From Bacteroidales bacterium (GTDB lineage: Bacteria; Bacteroidota; Bacteroidia; Bacteroidales; ML635J-15), in NCBI GenBank assembly GCA_003249955.1, contig QKHS01000017.1, positions 1 to 64,000 on the forward strand: 64,000 bases of DNA, read 5' to 3'. Of the stretch, positions 8,561 through 17,614 are shown in pieces. The notes beneath the pieces are model-generated. The model searched no databases. It was not told the origin of the DNA and worked only from the letters and a program-made list of their open reading frames with translations. The stretch's first letter is position 1; every line of letters starts with the position of its first letter. The position numbers and the translations under genes are program-made.

Positions 8561-10219
8561 TTATAATCCCAAAATATCAACGCCCTGTTTAAAGACTATA
8601 TCTTTCGGAATTCCGGCTTCGCCTATTCTGTCAAGATCTTTTTGTAATTCTTCGCCGACATTGCTCTTTGCATCAATCCATTTTTTTGCAGAAGCTTTGT
8701 CTCCGTTACCCTGAATAACTATAATTTCATTTACCATATCAGAAACTGCAGCTTTCATCTTATCAAAGTTTACACTGTATTTCCCGGTTTCAGCATTACG
8801 TGTAAATGCGCCTTTTTCCTGCAAATAGTAAAACTCAAGCATATTGGCTTTACCGTGTGAACTGGCAACTCCAAAACGTACAGAACGGAAAATACCTGCA
8901 AGGAAAGTTACATAATTATCCATAAGGTCTTTTTCAGGGAATTCGCCCATTTCGTAAAGTTTTGTTACCATATATAATCCGGTAATATCTGCTTTTGCTT
9001 CTTCGAGCGGACTGTAATAATCTTCGAGTGCTTCACGGACAGACTGCTTGCCGTCAACAACAAATTTAACACCCAGACCATGAGCTACTTCGTGGAACAT
9101 TACATTCTGGAAAAATCCGTCCTCGAATTTAACATGTTTCATTTGAGATTCATCAATAAGCAACTCTGCAATAGGCACTAAAATAGTTTCGAATTTTGCC
9201 TGCATTGCATTTTTCAGTTGCAATTTACGTGAGCCCATTTTAGCCTGTACATTAGGATCATTAGGAAGGTTTATTGCAATGTTTTTGCTTCCGGAATTAC
9301 AGTCTCCCCCATAATATATTACGTAATAAACGTTCATATCGCCTGATGATGATGCCGATTCTTTTTTGTATTTTGCATCAACAGGAAGACTTGCCTGCAA
9401 GTCAGGTAAAACAGCATTAAAATGCTCAATGTTTTTACTCCAGACAAGATCTTTAACCAGCACCTGACCTGAATGAGCTGCTTTAATTCCCTTAAAAGCA
9501 TCTTCGTAACTTTCGATAGGACCAACAACAAAATCAACTAAATTATTTTTCATTTCCATCCATGCAATGTCACTTGCATAGTAGTCGTCAGTGCGCAAAG
9601 CTTCTGCTCTTAATTTAAGGTAATTTTTAAAACCTTCATCTTCTGCCAGTTCTGATGCTTCATCCAACAACTTTGCTGCACGTGCTATTTCTTCTGCATA
9701 TTCTTCGTGATACCATACACATTTTAAATTGCCCTCTTCATCACGGCGGATTAGTGTGTACCAGCTTGTTTTATTTGGGTCAGCAAAAGCGTCAAATTCT
9801 TCAACTGTAATATCCTGAGGATAATAGTTGGCACCCAAAGGTTTTTCTCCATAAGTATCAATAAATGGTTTATTGCCATCAAGTCTGTCCCAAGGGCCAT
9901 AATTAATCATTGCATATCTTTTGGCATCTTTATCTTCAACAGAATTTAAAAATGTTTCTTTATCTCCTATTGCATCTTTCCAGAACAATTGTTCCATAAT
10001 ATCAGCAACCTCGATAAGCTTTTTAACCATTTCTTTCTGATTGGCAGACAAATGACTAAGATCAGCCTTAAGCTCAACCTCTGCGTAGTTATTTACTAAT
10101 TTTTGCATTTCTGTAAGCTCTTCTGTTTTTACTTCTTCTTTTTTGGGAGTGTTGTTGCATGCAGTCAATAGAACTACTACTGACGCAAAAATCATAATGT
10201 TTAAAAATTTTGTTTTCAT
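8561..10219 (-). CDS. Dipeptidyl-peptidase III-like (M49) zinc metallopeptidase lipoprotein
   Basis: The 552-residue predicted envelope lipoprotein has signal peptide lipobox LLTAC with Cys21. The zinc motif HEVAH is at 376-380 and the second motif EEAKAD at 406-411. Both fit the DPP III-like clan, although classical DPP III has a six-residue HExxGH and this protein has a plain HExxH. Expected activity is zinc-dependent release of dipeptides from short peptides. Bacteroidota homologues are about this length. The gene upstream ends with its stop only 23 nt before this start, so the two are probably cotranscribed. Confidence 0.8.
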   Translation of the reverse strand: MKTKFLNIMIFASVVVLLTACNNTPKKEEVKTEELTEMQKLVNNYAEVELKADLSHLSANQKEMVKKLIEVADIMEQLFWKDAIGDKETFLNSVEDKDAKRYAMINYGPWDRLDGNKPFIDTYGEKPLGANYYPQDITVEEFDAFADPNKTSWYTLIRRDEEGNLKCVWYHEEYAEEIARAAKLLDEASELAEDEGFKNYLKLRAEALRTDDYYASDIAWMEMKNNLVDFVVGPIESYEDAFKGIKAAHSGQVLVKDLVWSKNIEHFNAVLPDLQASLPVDAKYKKESASSSGDMNVYYVIYYGGDCNSGSKNIAINLPNDPNVQAKMGSRKLQLKNAMQAKFETILVPIAELLIDESQMKHVKFEDGFFQNVMFHEVAHGLGVKFVVDGKQSVREALEDYYSPLEEAKADITGLYMVTKLYEMGEFPEKDLMDNYVTFLAGIFRSVRFGVASSHGKANMLEFYYLQEKGAFTRNAETGKYSVNFDKMKAAVSDMVNEIIVIQGNGDKASAKKWIDAKSNVGEELQKDLDRIGEAGIPKDIVFKQGVDILGL

Positions 10220-10242
10220 TTTATTCTATTGTTAATAATTTA

Positions 10243-11327
10243 CTACTGTCCTCCAAAATAAACCAATGCTCCGATAGCTCCGGCAATTGCAAGAACGAGC
10301 AATGCAATTTTCCACCAGCACCATGGTCTTTCTCCCTGAACCTTCCCTGTACGTCCGTTTACGATAAACCGGTAAACTTTATCTTTGAATCTGTAAGCAC
10401 TGATCCAGATAGGTAACAATGTATGCTTGAATGTTATTTTTGAGTATGTTGTCTGCATGGAAGTAATACGTTGATGGTCTCCACCAATCTGTCTGTTAAT
10501 TGCCTGACGGATACGCGGGTCCATTTTTACTTTTGCTGTATCAAAGCCATCTTTAAGACCAATTCCATAGCTTTCGGTTCTGAAACCTGAAAGAAATTTT
10601 TCATCGAACGGAATCAGGTTTTCAAGATCCCATGGTTCAAGTTTATCGGTTTTTGCCTGAGGCAATGATTTACTTGCCAGGACCAGAACATCGTCAAAGA
10701 AAAGACTCAGGCTTCCAGATACGCTTGTCCATCGTGTTTTTGTAACTGTACGTGTTTGAGATTTTCCATCACCGTCAGTGTATGATTCGGTAACAGTATA
10801 ATCATCGCCACGTTCCCCCCTGTAATGAGTAAAAGTATCAGAATCGTACGTCCAGTAAGGCAAATACATACCGGCAATTTTCTCTGCCTGAGAAGCATAT
10901 TTTTTAAGACCCGGAGGAGCAAACCACAATTTCTTTAGCCAACCTCTGAAAGACTCCAGAGCTTCCTTACCCGATATTTTGAATGGTAATAATGATTTAG
11001 GCTTAAGCTGCTTACTTGTGCTTTCGTTTTTAACAATAAGCTTATTACCGCAAAACGGACATTCACTTGAAACAACATTTTTATCAAGAGATGTAACCGC
11101 ACCACAGGCATCACAGGCAATTGTTGAAATCTCCTCAATATCACTTCCATGTTCGGCATCTTTTAGATACTGTTCAAAATCAAGCTCATCAATAGACTCC
11201 TGGCACAATAAGGACATGCCAGCGAAGTGGTTCCGGGTTCAAAAACCAACTTGGCCGCACAATTGGTACAAACAATATCTTTTTGATTGGTATCAGCTAA
11301 AGTGGGGTTTAAGTTCTGCTCTTCCAT
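10243..11327 (-). pseudogene. Zinc-ribbon membrane protein with a single-base frameshift
   Basis: From the ATG at 11327 (minus) the frame reads MEEQNLNPTLADTNQKDIVC and continues through a CxxC...CPYC zinc ribbon. It then runs into a stop unless one base is added near 11199-11205, where GCCAGG should be GCCCAGG. After that point the frame is open to 10243. The total span of 1085 nt plus one base is a multiple of three (361 residues). The rest shows a second zinc ribbon (CDACGAVTS...CPFCGNKL), a beta-rich middle (TYDSDTFTHYRG) and a C-terminal membrane helix (IALLVLAIAGAIGALVYF). The open downstream part alone would start at 11217. I do not know the function. The gene is broken, or the base call is wrong. 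Confidence 0.7.
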
Positions 11328-11611
11328 GTAAAATACAATTTTAGGTTAACATTAAAATTATCTGTGTAAAAATAGAAATTAATTTCGAGTTAGATTATTA
11401 ATTAAAAATGAATTTATCTATTTTTTGTAAAGCCTCCCGTCTTATTATAATAGTTTTCAACAGTATAATCATATTTTTGCATGATTATCAATACTTTAAA
11501 GAATGTTAATAACCTTAAAATCAAATTTTATAAAAAAAATTGCAAAAAAGTTTTGCTATTAAAATAAAAATAACGATTTTTGCAGTCCTAAAAAAATAAA
11601 GATATATTGTT
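11328..11611. other. Divergent intergenic region upstream of rpmB
   Basis: AT-rich spacer of 284 bp between two divergent genes. Apart from the rpmB promoter near its right end I see no gene or structured RNA. Confidence 0.5.
11552..11582 (+). promoter_or_regulatory. Candidate promoter of the rpmB operon
   Basis: TTTG (11552-11555), 19-bp gap, GATTTTTG (11575-11582): the Bacteroidota consensus with one mismatch in the -7 box. It lies 29 nt before the rpmB ATG. Confidence 0.5.
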
Positions 11612-11848
11612 ATGGCAAGAGCTTGTCAAATTACCGGAAAAACAGCAATGGTTGGGAACAATGTTTCTCACTCAAAGCGCAGAACTAAAAGAACTTTTGA
11701 AGTTAATTTAACAACCAAACGTTTTTTTGATGAAGAAACAAAAACCTGGATTACTTTAAAAGTATCTGCAAAAGGGATTAAGACCATATCAAAAAAAGGT
11801 TTGAGCGTAGCTTTAAAAGACGCTAAAGAAAAAGGATATATTAATTAA
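11612..11848 (+). CDS. rpmB: 50S ribosomal protein bL28
   Basis: The 78-residue basic protein begins [20 protein letters not shown] and has the family pattern [13 protein letters not shown]...VSAKGIKTI. It is a component of the large ribosomal subunit. It is the first gene of rpmB-rpmG-DUF4295, the standard order in Bacteroidota. The start is clear from the conserved N terminus. Confidence 0.97.
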   Translation: MARACQITGKTAMVGNNVSHSKRRTKRTFEVNLTTKRFFDEETKTWITLKVSAKGIKTISKKGLSVALKDAKEKGYIN

Positions 11849-11853
11849 TAGTC

Positions 11854-11859
11854 AGGAGG
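11854..11859 (+). promoter_or_regulatory. Strong Shine-Dalgarno site before rpmG
   Basis: AGGAGG, 7 nt before the rpmG ATG. Most genes in this window have no such purine box, as is usual in Bacteroidota. Confidence 0.7.
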
Positions 11860-11866
11860 ATTACAA

Positions 11867-12055
11867 ATGGCAAAGAAAGCTAAAGGAAACCGTATTCAGG
11901 TTATATTGGAATGTACTGAGCATAAAGAATCTGGAATGCCCGGAACATCAAGATATGTTACTGTAAAAAACAGAAAAAACACTCCCGACAGAATGGAGAG
12001 AAGAAAATACAATCCTATTTTGAAGAGAGTAACTGTTCACAAAGAAATCAAATAA
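11867..12055 (+). CDS. rpmG: 50S ribosomal protein bL33
   Basis: The 62-residue protein [20 protein letters not shown]... has the L33 pattern ([34 protein letters not shown]). Only one Cys is present, so this is the zinc-free (C-minus) form. It follows rpmB by 18 nt and has a consensus Shine-Dalgarno site. Confidence 0.97.
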   Translation: MAKKAKGNRIQVILECTEHKESGMPGTSRYVTVKNRKNTPDRMERRKYNPILKRVTVHKEIK

Positions 12056-12066
12056 AGACTTAAGTT

Positions 12067-12222
12067 ATGGCAAAGAAAGTAGTTGCTACTCTTAAAAAAG
12101 AGGGCGGACAAAATATAGCAAAATGCATTAAGATGGTAAAAAACCCTGAAACCGGATCTTACCAGTTTAAAGAAGCTATTATAGATAAAGAACTTGCTAA
12201 AGAATTTTTTAGCAAAAAGTAA
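12067..12222 (+). CDS. DUF4295 small basic protein
   Basis: A 51-residue Lys-rich protein (MAKKVVATLKKEGGQNIAKC..., ending KELAKEFFSKK), 11 nt after rpmG. It matches the DUF4295 family, which is restricted to Bacteroidota and constantly found between rpmG and ftsY. The location suggests a ribosome-associated role, but none is established. The terminator at 12245-12277 follows. Confidence 0.88.
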   Translation: MAKKVVATLKKEGGQNIAKCIKMVKNPETGSYQFKEAIIDKELAKEFFSKK

Positions 12223-12244
12223 TTAGACAACTTAACATAATCCG

Positions 12245-12277
12245 GCACCTTTCCTTTTTGGATAGGTGCTTTTTTTG
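12245..12277 (+). terminator. Terminator of the rpmB-rpmG-DUF4295 operon
   Basis: GCACCT (12245-12250) pairs with AGGTGC (12264-12269), followed by a run of T at 12270-12276. The tail of the T run also provides the TTTG of the ftsY promoter. Confidence 0.8.
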
Positions 12278-12304
12278 TTTTTCAGAATTTTAAAACTATA
12301 TTTG
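12274..12304 (+). promoter_or_regulatory. Consensus promoter of ftsY
   Basis: TTTG (12274-12277), 19 bp, TATATTTG (12297-12304): a full match to the Bacteroidota sigma consensus, 15 nt before the ATG at 12320. It overlaps the terminator of the preceding operon and argues against the longer in-frame start at 12266. Confidence 0.75.
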
Positions 12305-12319
12305 CAAAAAATTTGCGCT

Positions 12320-13273
12320 ATGGCCTTCTTCGGACTTTTCGGAAAAGAGAAAAAAGAAAAATTAGATCAGGGGTTGGAAAAAACCCGTACAAGTGTGTTC
12401 GACAAACTTAACCGTGTCATTTTCAGCAAATCAAAAGTGGATGACGAAGTTCTTGATGAACTCGAAGAAGTATTGCTTACATCTGATGTCGGTGTTGAGA
12501 CAACAATGCGTATTATCGACAGAATCGAACAAAGAGTGAAACGCGAAAAATATGTCGGCACAGAAGAATTAAACGAATTATTACGGGACACAATAGCCTC
12601 GTTACTGGAAGAAAACCACGCTAATGTGCTTAATGATGACAGTATTTTTGAAAATCACAAGCCATACGTAATTATGGTTGTTGGCGTTAACGGCGTAGGA
12701 AAAACCACAACAATAGGAAAGCTTGCAAACAAATTCAAACAGGCAGGAAAATCTGTTTACATAGGTGCTGCTGATACTTTTCGTGCTGCAGCAATAGACC
12801 AGTTACAGATTTGGGCCGACCGTGTAGGGGTACCTATGATAAGACAAAACATGGGTTCCGACCCGGCTTCAGTTGCTTACGACACTGTTAACTCGGCAAA
12901 AAATGCCGGTGCGGATGTTGTAATTATTGATACTGCCGGCCGTTTGCATAACAAAGTTAACTTAATGAACGAATTGTCAAAGATTAAACGTGTTATGCAA
13001 AAAGTAATTCCTGATGCTCCGCACGAAGTATTACTGGTTCTGGATGGTTCTACCGGTCAAAATGCCTACGAACAGGCTAAACACTTCACTATTGCTACCG
13101 AGGTATCGGCACTTGCTGTAACCAAACTTGACGGAACAGCAAAAGGCGGTGTGGTAATCGGAGTTTCTGACCAGTTTAAAATACCGGTAAAATATATAGG
13201 AATCGGCGAAGGTATTGAAGACTTACAGGTTTTTGACAAAAGAGAATTTGTAGATTCTTTATTCAAGAAGTAA
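12320..13273 (+). CDS. ftsY: Signal recognition particle receptor FtsY
   Basis: SRP GTPase that docks ribosome-nascent-chain-SRP complexes at the membrane. The 317 residues hold an N domain (about 20-90) and a G domain with [15 protein letters not shown] (P-loop), [26 protein letters not shown] and a C-terminal [13 protein letters not shown]. The acidic A domain of E. coli FtsY is missing, as in other Bacteroidota. Start 12320 is chosen from the promoter position and the typical [15 protein letters not shown] terminus. Confidence 0.96.
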   Translation: MAFFGLFGKEKKEKLDQGLEKTRTSVFDKLNRVIFSKSKVDDEVLDELEEVLLTSDVGVETTMRIIDRIEQRVKREKYVGTEELNELLRDTIASLLEENHANVLNDDSIFENHKPYVIMVVGVNGVGKTTTIGKLANKFKQAGKSVYIGAADTFRAAAIDQLQIWADRVGVPMIRQNMGSDPASVAYDTVNSAKNAGADVVIIDTAGRLHNKVNLMNELSKIKRVMQKVIPDAPHEVLLVLDGSTGQNAYEQAKHFTIATEVSALAVTKLDGTAKGGVVIGVSDQFKIPVKYIGIGEGIEDLQVFDKREFVDSLFKK

Positions 13274-13336
13274 AAGACAGGTTCAAAGCCCCTGACTCAT
13301 CAGTTATTTCTGCTGCGACAAATCAGGTTTTGAATT

Positions 13337-13373
13337 ATATGATTAAACTAAACCCTGCTCAGTTTAATCATAT
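13337..13373. terminator. Perfect 13-bp inverted repeat at the end of pyk
   Basis: ATATGATTAAACT (13337-13349) and AGTTTAATCATAT (13361-13373) around an 11-nt loop. The repeat overlaps the pyk stop codon (13348-13350). No U run follows on either strand, so it may be a bidirectional terminator between convergent ftsY and pyk, or an mRNA 3'-end structure. Confidence 0.5.
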
Positions 13374-14772
13374 TAGTTCTATCCTTTGCAGTTATAGGAG
13401 TACTGGCAACATGAATAACCATGTCTCCTTTTTCGAGCAATCCTTTTTCGACCAAATGCTTTATCGAATATTCGACAGCTTTATCAATCGAATCAAAAAG
13501 CGGAAAATAAAAAGTCGAAACTCCCCATAAAAGAGGCAACTGTTTCAACAATTCTTTATTAGCAGTAAATGCAAATATTTCGGCTTTAGGCCTGTGACTG
13601 GACAACCGGATTGCTGTGTTTCCCGAAAATGTAAACGGTATTATTGCTTTTGCATTTGTTTGCTGTGCCATGAGACAAGCATTATAACAAAGAGAATCCG
13701 GCAGAAAATCGGAACTGAACTGGTCAGGGACATGATTTTTATAATATATATCCCGGCTGTTTTCCGTAAAGTCAATAATGCTCTGCATTGCTTCAATGGT
13801 TTCGACAGGGAATTGTCCTACAGACGTTTCTCCGCTGAGCATAAGAGCATCTGCCCCATCCAGTACTGCGTTGGCTACGTCATTAGCTTCGGCACGTGTT
13901 GGCCTGAAATTGACGATCATACTTTCAAGCATCTGAGTCGCAATTATCACAGGTTTGGATAAATCTATACACTTCTCCACAATCATCTTTTGTATTACCG
14001 GAACTCTGTCAAAATTCATTTCAACACCCAGATCTCCACGGGCTACCATAATTCCGTCTGCAAGCCTGATAATTGAATCAATATTTTTTACGGCTTCAGG
14101 CTTTTCAATCTTAGCAATAATATTAATTTCCTTTTTAAAATTCGAGATGTACTCACGCAAATAAATAATATCTTCAGGTTCTCTCACAAAAGAAAGAGCA
14201 ATCCAGTCCACATCATTATTCAGGGCAAACAAAAGATCTTCTTTATCTTTATCTGTAAGGCTGGGTAAACTTGTTTTTGTATCAGGCAAATTCACTCCTT
14301 TTCTGGAAAATAAAGGGCCACCATATACCACTTTGGCAGAAACAATTGATTTTTTATCTGATTTTATTGCTTCAAGTTTTAATTTGCCATCATCAATCAG
14401 GATTACATTTCCCGGTTTCACATCTTTTGGAAAATCAGGATAACTCATGTAATATGTGTCCGGTTTTGACACTGATTTATCGGTACAAAAATTAATAACA
14501 TCACCTTCTTTAAGAATCACCGGTTCGTTTTCTACAACTCCGATTCTCAATTTTGGCCCCTGTAAATCGACCAAAATAGCAACATTCACACAAAGTTCCT
14601 TTTCCAGTTCACGGATAATTTCAATGATTTTAGTTTTATCCTCATGGCTTCCATGCGAGAAATTAAGACGGAATACATCCAACCCTGCCATAATCATCTT
14701 TTTAAGGACTTCTTTATCATTTGTTGCCGGACCTAAAGTGGCAATAATTTTTGTTTTTGATCCAATATTCAT
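13348..14772 (-). CDS. pyk: Pyruvate kinase
   Basis: Last step of glycolysis: phosphoenolpyruvate + ADP to pyruvate + ATP. The 474-residue protein has all main blocks: MNIGSKTKIIATLGPATN, FRLNFSHGSHE, VDLQGPKLRIG, the B-domain lid, DVDWIALSFVR, IAKIEKPEAV with catalytic Lys, MVARGDLGVE, and the signature ATQMLESMI...PTRAEANDVANAVLDGADALMLSGETSVG. A C-terminal allosteric domain follows. I start at 14772, where the conserved N terminus begins. A longer in-frame extension to 14823 would run through the promoter. Confidence 0.96.
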   Translation of the reverse strand: MNIGSKTKIIATLGPATNDKEVLKKMIMAGLDVFRLNFSHGSHEDKTKIIEIIRELEKELCVNVAILVDLQGPKLRIGVVENEPVILKEGDVINFCTDKSVSKPDTYYMSYPDFPKDVKPGNVILIDDGKLKLEAIKSDKKSIVSAKVVYGGPLFSRKGVNLPDTKTSLPSLTDKDKEDLLFALNNDVDWIALSFVREPEDIIYLREYISNFKKEINIIAKIEKPEAVKNIDSIIRLADGIMVARGDLGVEMNFDRVPVIQKMIVEKCIDLSKPVIIATQMLESMIVNFRPTRAEANDVANAVLDGADALMLSGETSVGQFPVETIEAMQSIIDFTENSRDIYYKNHVPDQFSSDFLPDSLCYNACLMAQQTNAKAIIPFTFSGNTAIRLSSHRPKAEIFAFTANKELLKQLPLLWGVSTFYFPLFDSIDKAVEYSIKHLVEKGLLEKGDMVIHVASTPITAKDRTNMIKLSRV

Positions 14773-14792
14773 ACTTAGTTTTTTAATTATTA

Positions 14793-14824
14793 CAAACTTA
14801 ACCCAATTATTTATAATTATCAAA
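14793..14824 (-). promoter_or_regulatory. Promoter of pyk
   Basis: On the minus strand TTTG (14824-14821), 20 bp, then TAAGTTTG (14800-14793): a full Bacteroidota consensus, about 20 nt before the pyk ATG. Confidence 0.65.
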
Positions 14825-15021
14825 TTATGAGTATCAAATTATCTTTAAATAAAAATGATGTGAAGCAATTATATTTAAACTATTCTGGAATTCAGCAATG
14901 CTAATAATGAATAATCTGAATTAAACCATGAAAAATATTTTTTTAATTCAGAAAAACAATTTTCTGCTTATATTATTCATTCAATCAAAAAAATTACTAA
15001 TTTTGAGTTTTAATTTTTATT

Positions 15022-15558
15022 GTGAGGAACAGATTAACAATATTGTTATTATGTGTACTGGTATTGCCTTTTATCAGTATTATGTCCTATACTGTCCTCA
15101 AAAATATCGAAATTGACAATTATTTCAGGTTGAAAATAAACTCAGGTTCAATAAATTCTGAACTTGTTGAAATGACATTTTCGCATAAACAACTCTCAAG
15201 TGATATAAACTGGGTAAGCGACAGGGAATTTATTTTTACGGATTATATTTATAAAATTGTAAAAGTAAAATACTCGGGCAATGATGTTATTTATTATTGC
15301 TGGCGTGACTTAAAGAAAACCGAGTTAAACAAGAACCTGAGTAATTATTATAATAAATTAAACGGGAATTCCCCTGTTAATAAGACAACAACCGAAACAG
15401 TTTCGAGATTTTTCCAGATGGTATTTTCTTTACCGGAAAAATTCTGCATTACAATAAATATTGAATTTCTTAAAGCAAAGTTCAGAGAATACAGTTTCTC
15501 TTTTCCCGAGCTTGTTGACATAAGTATTGAACACCCGCCCAAGATAAATATTTGTTAA
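15022..15558 (+). CDS. Hypothetical membrane-anchored protein
   Basis: The 178-residue protein starts with GTG. It has one N-terminal hydrophobic segment (residues 5-24, signal anchor or signal peptide) and a soluble part of about 150 residues that is rich in aromatic and charged residues. It has no motif I recognise. The phrase NINSELVEMTFSHKQL-like region and WVSDREFIFTDYIYKIVK suggest a small secreted or periplasmic domain. It precedes the first C10 peptidase by 43 nt and may be in its operon. No function is assigned. Confidence 0.6.
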   Translation: MRNRLTILLLCVLVLPFISIMSYTVLKNIEIDNYFRLKINSGSINSELVEMTFSHKQLSSDINWVSDREFIFTDYIYKIVKVKYSGNDVIYYCWRDLKKTELNKNLSNYYNKLNGNSPVNKTTTETVSRFFQMVFSLPEKFCITINIEFLKAKFREYSFSFPELVDISIEHPPKINIC

Positions 15559-15601
15559 CAGAAAACAAATAATTAATAAATAATCAAATAATTTAAGTTT
15601 T

Positions 15602-17362
15602 ATGAAAAACACAGGTTTGTTTTTGAGCCTGGTTGTATTTTTAGCTATGCTGAACATTCAATCAGGATTTTGCCAGACAGGCAATGTATTTAGTGTAAGT
15701 AAAGAAGATGCCTTAAAAGTTGGTACAAACTTCTACAGCAATATGTTGAAGAGTACTGACAATCCAAAGCAAAGTTTAAGCGTAAAAGAAAGCTTCTCTG
15801 TAAAAAGCACCAATGGAACAGATTGCATTTATGCTTTTAATTTTAACGAAGGAGGATTTGTATTGGTAAGTGCAGATTCAAGATCGGTTCCGGTTTTGGC
15901 ATATTCGGACGAAGACGGATTCTACTATTCTGACATGGCTCCGGCAACGCGTTTATGGATTGATAAATACATGGAGCAATTCGATCTTATCAAAGAAAAA
16001 GATTTACCTCAGTCTGAACAGGTACAGCAAATGTGGTATAATTATTCCAAAGGAATTTTCACTGGCAGTAAAGAAACAGAAGCGGTAAGCAAATTGGTTC
16101 TTACTAAATGGAATCAGGATTATCCTTATAATTACTTTTGTCCGGTACATTCACAAGGTCCGGGCGGACACGTTTATGCAGGATGCGTAGCCACAGCAAT
16201 GGCTCAGATAATGAAATACTGGAATTACCCGGAACACGGACGCGGAACAAAAGAATACTTCTGGGGAGATTATTTTGATGTGGATCTGGAAGCAGCAACT
16301 TATGACTGGGATCTTATGCCTAACACCATAGCTTTCAACACAACTCAGGAGGCAAAAGAAGAAATCGCCGAGATTATATTCCACAGTGGGATTACTGTTG
16401 ACATGAACTATGGTTATGACGGATCAAGTGCATCAATTTCTTCTGCATGGTGGGCTTTTAAACAGTATTTTAAATACAGATCCGGAGTTTACGAACAAAG
16501 TAAAGATACTACTCCGAATGCAGAATGGAAATTTAAATTAAAACAGGATCTCGACATGTCCCGTCCAATATTATATCGTGGAACCGACGATGGCGGAAAC
16601 GGCCACGCTTTTGTTTGCGACGGCTATCAGGACACCTCATACTTCCATTTCAACTGGGGATGGAGCGGCTACAATGACGGGTACTACTATCTGGACGCTA
16701 TCGACCCGCAGATTGAATTCTACTGGAGTCAGGCAGCACTGTTTAATCTTGCTCCAAACTATGCTGATTACTGTAGCAGCGCATCTTACACCCTGCCTCA
16801 ATGGAGCTTCGGAGATGGCAGCGGTCCAAACTATTATTTCAATGAAACTGACTGTAACTGGATTATAGCGCCTGATGTTGAAGATTTTGATTATATAAAG
16901 CTGACTTTTTCAAAATATGATTTGCTTGAAGGCGACACTTTAAAAATATATGAAGGCTTTGCTGATGTTCAGACATTAAATCTTATCGGTAGTTTCAGCG
17001 CGTCAAATAATCCGGGAGAAATAACAACCGAAGGGAACAAATTTTATCTGGAATTTAAAACAAACAGCCAGGGACAGGCAGATGGTTGGGAAGCTACTTA
17101 CGAAACTGTTACATTAGGAGTTAATGAAGAAAATGCCGAAAATATTAATATATTCCCGAATCCTGCCGGAGATTGTTTTTATGTTGCAGGAGTAAACTCT
17201 GCTTATAATCTGGAAATATTGGATATCTCGGGTAAACTGATTTATGAACAGCCTGCAACAACAGAAGCAAAAACAGACATTTCATTCCTTAGTACAGGTA
17301 TTTACATAATTAAAATTACAGATAATAAAAATACTTATTTAGAAAAACTAATAAAAAAATAA
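15602..17362 (+). CDS. C10 family (streptopain-like) cysteine peptidase with T9SS sorting domain
   Basis: Secreted cysteine protease. The 586 residues comprise a signal peptide (1-24, cleavage after FCQ) and a Spi/C10 prodomain (about 25-160, with CIYAFNFNEGGFVLVSADSR). The C10 catalytic domain follows (about 165-385) with Cys195 in AGCVATAMAQIMKYW, His335 in GHAFVCDGY and the FHFNWGWSG block. Next is a CUB-like domain (about 390-505, starting YCSSASYTL), and last a type A T9SS sorting domain (about 515-586: NIFPNPAG...IYIIKITDN...LEKLIKK). It should be exported through the outer membrane by the type IX system and be surface bound or released. A paralogue follows directly. Confidence 0.9.
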   Translation: MKNTGLFLSLVVFLAMLNIQSGFCQTGNVFSVSKEDALKVGTNFYSNMLKSTDNPKQSLSVKESFSVKSTNGTDCIYAFNFNEGGFVLVSADSRSVPVLAYSDEDGFYYSDMAPATRLWIDKYMEQFDLIKEKDLPQSEQVQQMWYNYSKGIFTGSKETEAVSKLVLTKWNQDYPYNYFCPVHSQGPGGHVYAGCVATAMAQIMKYWNYPEHGRGTKEYFWGDYFDVDLEAATYDWDLMPNTIAFNTTQEAKEEIAEIIFHSGITVDMNYGYDGSSASISSAWWAFKQYFKYRSGVYEQSKDTTPNAEWKFKLKQDLDMSRPILYRGTDDGGNGHAFVCDGYQDTSYFHFNWGWSGYNDGYYYLDAIDPQIEFYWSQAALFNLAPNYADYCSSASYTLPQWSFGDGSGPNYYFNETDCNWIIAPDVEDFDYIKLTFSKYDLLEGDTLKIYEGFADVQTLNLIGSFSASNNPGEITTEGNKFYLEFKTNSQGQADGWEATYETVTLGVNEENAENINIFPNPAGDCFYVAGVNSAYNLEILDISGKLIYEQPATTEAKTDISFLSTGIYIIKITDNKNTYLEKLIKK

Positions 17363-17405
17363 TCTTCACTTTTCGGAAACAATGCTAAAATTTCAATGAA
17401 GATTT

Positions 17406-17441
17406 GCCGGTTACAGAAACCTATGTAACCGGCTTTTTTTT
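17406..17441 (+). terminator. Terminator of the first C10 peptidase gene
   Basis: Perfect 10-bp stem GCCGGTTACA (17406-17415) with TGTAACCGGC (17424-17433), 8-nt loop, followed by eight T. It shows that the two C10 genes are separate transcription units. Confidence 0.9.
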
Positions 17442-17614
17442 GTATTATTTGTAAGTTTGTAAATTATCTTCATTTTTAAATTATCAACGTATAACGTTAC
17501 AGAAATATTTAACTACACAAACTACCAGTTGTATAAATTTCAACATTAAATGATTCGTTTTGCCAATTATTTAAGTCCTAATCTTAATTTTACGCCATTA
17601 AATACATTGTTATT

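Noticed and set aside
11161-11344. tRNA-like sequence (GGTTC motif near 11230)
   Set aside because: No acceptor or anticodon stem can be formed around it; it is part of the zinc-ribbon coding sequence.
15022-15558. Calling the 178-residue protein part of a metal or TonB system
   Set aside because: No motif supports it; left as hypothetical.
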